A DNA stretch of 8,275 bases from an uncultured Butyricicoccus sp. (GTDB taxonomy: Bacteria; Bacillota; Clostridia; Oscillospirales; Butyricicoccaceae): NCBI GenBank assembly GCA_910584935.1, contig CAJUDU010000090.1, positions 1 through 8,275 of the forward strand. Reading direction: 5' to 3'. This document shows, one piece after another, positions 6,701 through 8,275 of this stretch. The notes under the pieces were generated by a model. That model saw only the letters and a list, made by a program, of their open reading frames with translations, ran no database searches and had not been told where the DNA came from. Every line of letters begins with the position of its first letter. The first letter of the stretch is position 1. The position numbers were made by a program, and so were the translations under genes.

Positions 6701-7708
6701 TTAAAAGGTATCGCGGTAAATGATTTTTGCTTCAATTTCCAATCTGCGCGGCGGGGGGGGTTCTGAACTGTTGATCAAATCAATGACCCATTCCGCCGTG
6801 GTTGAAATAATTTTTTCATAATCAAGCGTCATTGTTGTCAAAAATGGCTTGAACCATGTTGCCATAGGGATATTATCTGAACCGATAATTTTTACCTGTT
6901 CAGGGACTGAGATGCCATGCCGGCGAAGTGCTTCTATGGTGCCAAGTGCCATCATATCATTTTGCACAAAACAGGCTTGCACATCCTTGAATTGGTCAAT
7001 ATGTGCAGAAACCGTTTTTAATGCGTCGTCGAACCGGTAATTTCCATATAACATATGACCTTCAGGGAGATCAATGCCATAGTCATGTAAAGCTGACAGG
7101 AAGCCGAAATGTTTATGCAGCCCATCAATACGCCCTTTCGTGCCGAAAATTTCAACAAAACGTGTATAGCCACGTTCACAAAACGCTTTCCCGACCATAT
7201 AACCCATTTTTTTATGGCTGGGATAAATCATGAACTCATTTGTAACTTCCTCATTTGTATCGTAAATGAACAAGTAAGGTGTTTTGGTGTTTTTTAGCAT
7301 CTCTTTCAGTTCATCTGACAGGTTTGGACGGTTGATCACCAATGCGTCAAACCGTTTTGTGCTGATAAACTTTTCGATATTCGGCACACCATGAGAATCT
7401 ACATCATCAAAAACAGGCACAACATCAATATATTTTTCCATCAGTTTCATGCGAAGCCGGTAATACAAATCACTTTGGGTATAGTGGTTTGTAAACCCTG
7501 TGAAATCCTCAGAAAAGATATAACCGATTACACCTGTCCGTTTGGTTTTGAGTCCGCGTGCGCTGCTGTTAAGTTGAAATGAGTGCTTTGCAGCCAATTC
7601 ACGGACAAGTTTTTTTGTTTCTTCCGAAACCAAAGGGCTGTTATTTAAGCAACGGGATACCGTTGCCTGAGAAACCCCTGCTAATTTTGCTAACTCTTTT
7701 GATGTCAA
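6701..7708 (-). CDS. LacI-family transcriptional regulator of the transporter operon
   Basis: This 335-residue protein has an N-terminal helix-turn-helix at once recognisable as LacI type, TSKELAKLAGVSQATVSRCL (2-21). It is followed by the hinge helix SSARGLKTKRTGVIGYIF (48-65) and a periplasmic-binding-protein-like effector domain that also dimerises. In that domain CFVQNDMMALGTIEALRRHG and VKIIGSDNIPMA match the family's C-terminal core. I chose the TTG at 7708 because it begins exactly at the usual family start and is preceded by GGTGAT, a match to the 16S tail. The ATG at 7750 lies about five bases from the predicted transcription start and has no ribosome binding site. The gene is upstream of and co-directional with tctCBA, and matched operators lie before both, so it probably represses itself and the transporter until an acid ligand binds. 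A run of eight C on the coding strand (6753-6760) encodes Pro317-319 near the end. Ligand unknown. Confidence 0.92.
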   Translation of the reverse strand: MTSKELAKLAGVSQATVSRCLNNSPLVSEETKKLVRELAAKHSFQLNSSARGLKTKRTGVIGYIFSEDFTGFTNHYTQSDLYYRLRMKLMEKYIDVVPVFDDVDSHGVPNIEKFISTKRFDALVINRPNLSDELKEMLKNTKTPYLFIYDTNEEVTNEFMIYPSHKKMGYMVGKAFCERGYTRFVEIFGTKGRIDGLHKHFGFLSALHDYGIDLPEGHMLYGNYRFDDALKTVSAHIDQFKDVQACFVQNDMMALGTIEALRRHGISVPEQVKIIGSDNIPMATWFKPFLTTMTLDYEKIISTTAEWVIDLINSSEPPPPRRLEIEAKIIYRDTF

Positions 7709-7731
7709 GCAATCACCAGCCTTTTGTAGGA

Positions 7732-7790
7732 TGAATACGTATTCAGTCATTGACTGACTCAAGTATATGCGAAAAAAATATAAATTGCAA
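7732..7790 (-). promoter_or_regulatory. lacI promoter with autoregulatory operator
   Basis: TTGCAA (7790-7785) and TATACT (7767-7762) are 17 bp apart, a good housekeeping promoter on the minus strand. The predicted start is near 7755. Immediately downstream lies the perfect 14-bp palindrome TGAATACGTATTCA (7732-7745), overlapping by three bases a second perfect inverted repeat TCAGTCA-T-TGACTGA (7743-7757). A repressor bound at +10 to +24 would block initiation or elongation. The palindromes are seen directly; the binding protein is inferred from the similar site before tctC and the LacI-like form. Confidence 0.82.
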
Positions 7791-8033
7791 GCACTTTGGG
7801 GCATTTAAAATTTTTTTGGACGCATTCATAATTTTTCAGCTTTGGATTTGGTGAAATAGCTGAAATGATGATACTGCAATAGGCGCTTCTGATTTGCGGG
7901 AACCGATATATGGATATTCATAAGGCGCATAGAAAATGGAAAACCTATCGCGCTTTTCTCAATCTTTTAAACAAGCCCCACAAACAAAAATATGCAACAT
8001 AAGATTTGATAGGGAAGTTTGTATGGATAAAAT
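7791..8033. other. Intergenic region upstream of the lacI promoter, no gene seen
   Basis: No reading frame here has both a start with a ribosome binding site and protein-like composition. An inverted repeat of TTTCAGCT (7834-7841) and AGCTGAAA (7858-7865) spaced by 16 bases is present, with no T-run on the plus strand and only a weak one on the minus. TTTGGACGCATTCA (7815-7828) is a 9-of-14 match to the lacI operator and could be an auxiliary site, but that is a weak call. Confidence 0.6.
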
Positions 8034-8073
8034 AAAAAAAGCCTTGTTCTCAGGCGGATAAACAAAGGCTTTT
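8034..8073 (-). terminator. Bidirectional-looking intrinsic terminator
   Basis: AAAAGCCTTGTT and AACAAAGGCTTTT pair into a stem with one bulged base around a 12-nt loop. On the minus strand the stem is followed by a run of seven T and then ATTTTATCC, a classic terminator; on the plus strand by TTTTCTGTATTTT, weaker. It would stop minus-strand transcription arriving from the right before it reaches the lacI promoter, so the transporter locus is insulated from that neighbour. Confidence 0.75.
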
Positions 8074-8132
8074 CTGTATTTTATATATTGAACAGGGGGT
8101 CTTGGTGATGTGCACAAGAAATGCATACACTT

Positions 8133-8275
8133 TCAATTATAATATATCACTTTTGCCCGAAGCAGGCAACAGGCATCTTTCACAATTAAGCGTTCAAATT
8201 TTTTATCTGGTATATCATAGAAAATATGTGCAAAATACACAAAGAATTGACTGAAAAAAGGTGAAATTGCCCCAG
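8133..8275 (-). CDS. Possible 3' end of a gene entering from the right edge
   Basis: One minus-strand frame is open from the window edge for 46 codons to a TGA at 8135-8133, ending with DIPDKKFERLIVKDACCLLR and a short Val/Ile/Tyr-rich end. The strong minus-strand terminator begins about 60 bases past this stop, which fits a gene end. Against it, the stretch is short, AT-rich and shared with an open plus-strand frame. I recognise no family. Low confidence. Confidence 0.27.
   Translation of the reverse strand, partial: GAISPFFSQFFVYFAHIFYDIPDKKFERLIVKDACCLLRAKVIYYN

Noticed and set aside
6580..6735. Longer N-terminus for TctC reaching back to 6735
   Set aside because: It would place 52 residues before a clear lipoprotein signal peptide and overlap the lacI end; the ribosome binding site supports the start at 6579.
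8108..8254. Plus-strand 48-codon frame with AGGGGG eight bases before its ATG
   Set aside because: The spacing is good, but the peptide has no recognisable pattern, there is no clear plus-strand promoter and open frames of this length are common by chance in AT-rich DNA. It also overlaps the possible minus-strand gene end.
1..8275. CRISPR array, tRNA, rRNA or riboswitch
   Set aside because: No regularly spaced direct repeats, no tRNA cloverleaf or rRNA-like conserved blocks, and no leader matching a riboswitch class I know were seen on either strand.

Overview
The window looks like chromosomal DNA of a low-to-mid GC Gram-positive anaerobe, most likely a Clostridia-type Firmicute. The signs are strong AGGAGG-type ribosome binding sites, TTG as well as ATG starts, TTGACA/TATAAT-like promoters, a lipoprotein-type binding protein and families common in gut Clostridia. 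The species cannot be named from this sequence. All complete genes lie on the minus strand, so the biological order runs from right to left.

The core (about 7790 down to 1434) is a carboxylate-uptake locus. A LacI-family regulator comes first, then the three genes of a tripartite tricarboxylate transporter: tctC (solute-binding lipoprotein), tctB (small membrane subunit) and tctA (large membrane subunit). An FAD-dependent oxidoreductase follows, its start overlapping the tctA stop by 4 bp, and last comes a 267-residue protein. The LacI-type palindrome TGAATACGTATTCA sits just downstream of the lacI promoter. A one-mismatch copy lies in front of tctC. The regulator probably controls both itself and the transport operon.

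The most striking item is the last operon gene (1434-2237). It reads as a chaperonin (GroEL/TCP-1) equatorial domain with the intermediate and apical domains missing. Both halves of the equatorial domain are recognisable and are joined where about 270 residues would sit in GroEL. A perfect 8-bp hairpin abuts its ribosome binding site. I do not know a described role for such a protein in a transport operon.

To the left, 898-1386 (plus strand) holds a decayed IS5-family transposase. It has two adjacent stop codons, frameshifts and an internal deletion that removes the first two catalytic aspartates. Beyond it is a MarR-family regulator (65-724) with an unusual Gly/Arg/Pro-rich tail. Its consensus promoter is embedded in nested inverted repeats that look like an autoregulatory operator. 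A hairpin at the left edge probably ends its transcript.

The right end (7791-8275) has no convincing complete gene. It holds an inverted repeat, a bidirectional-looking terminator at 8034-8073 and possibly the last 46 codons of a minus-strand gene entering from the right.
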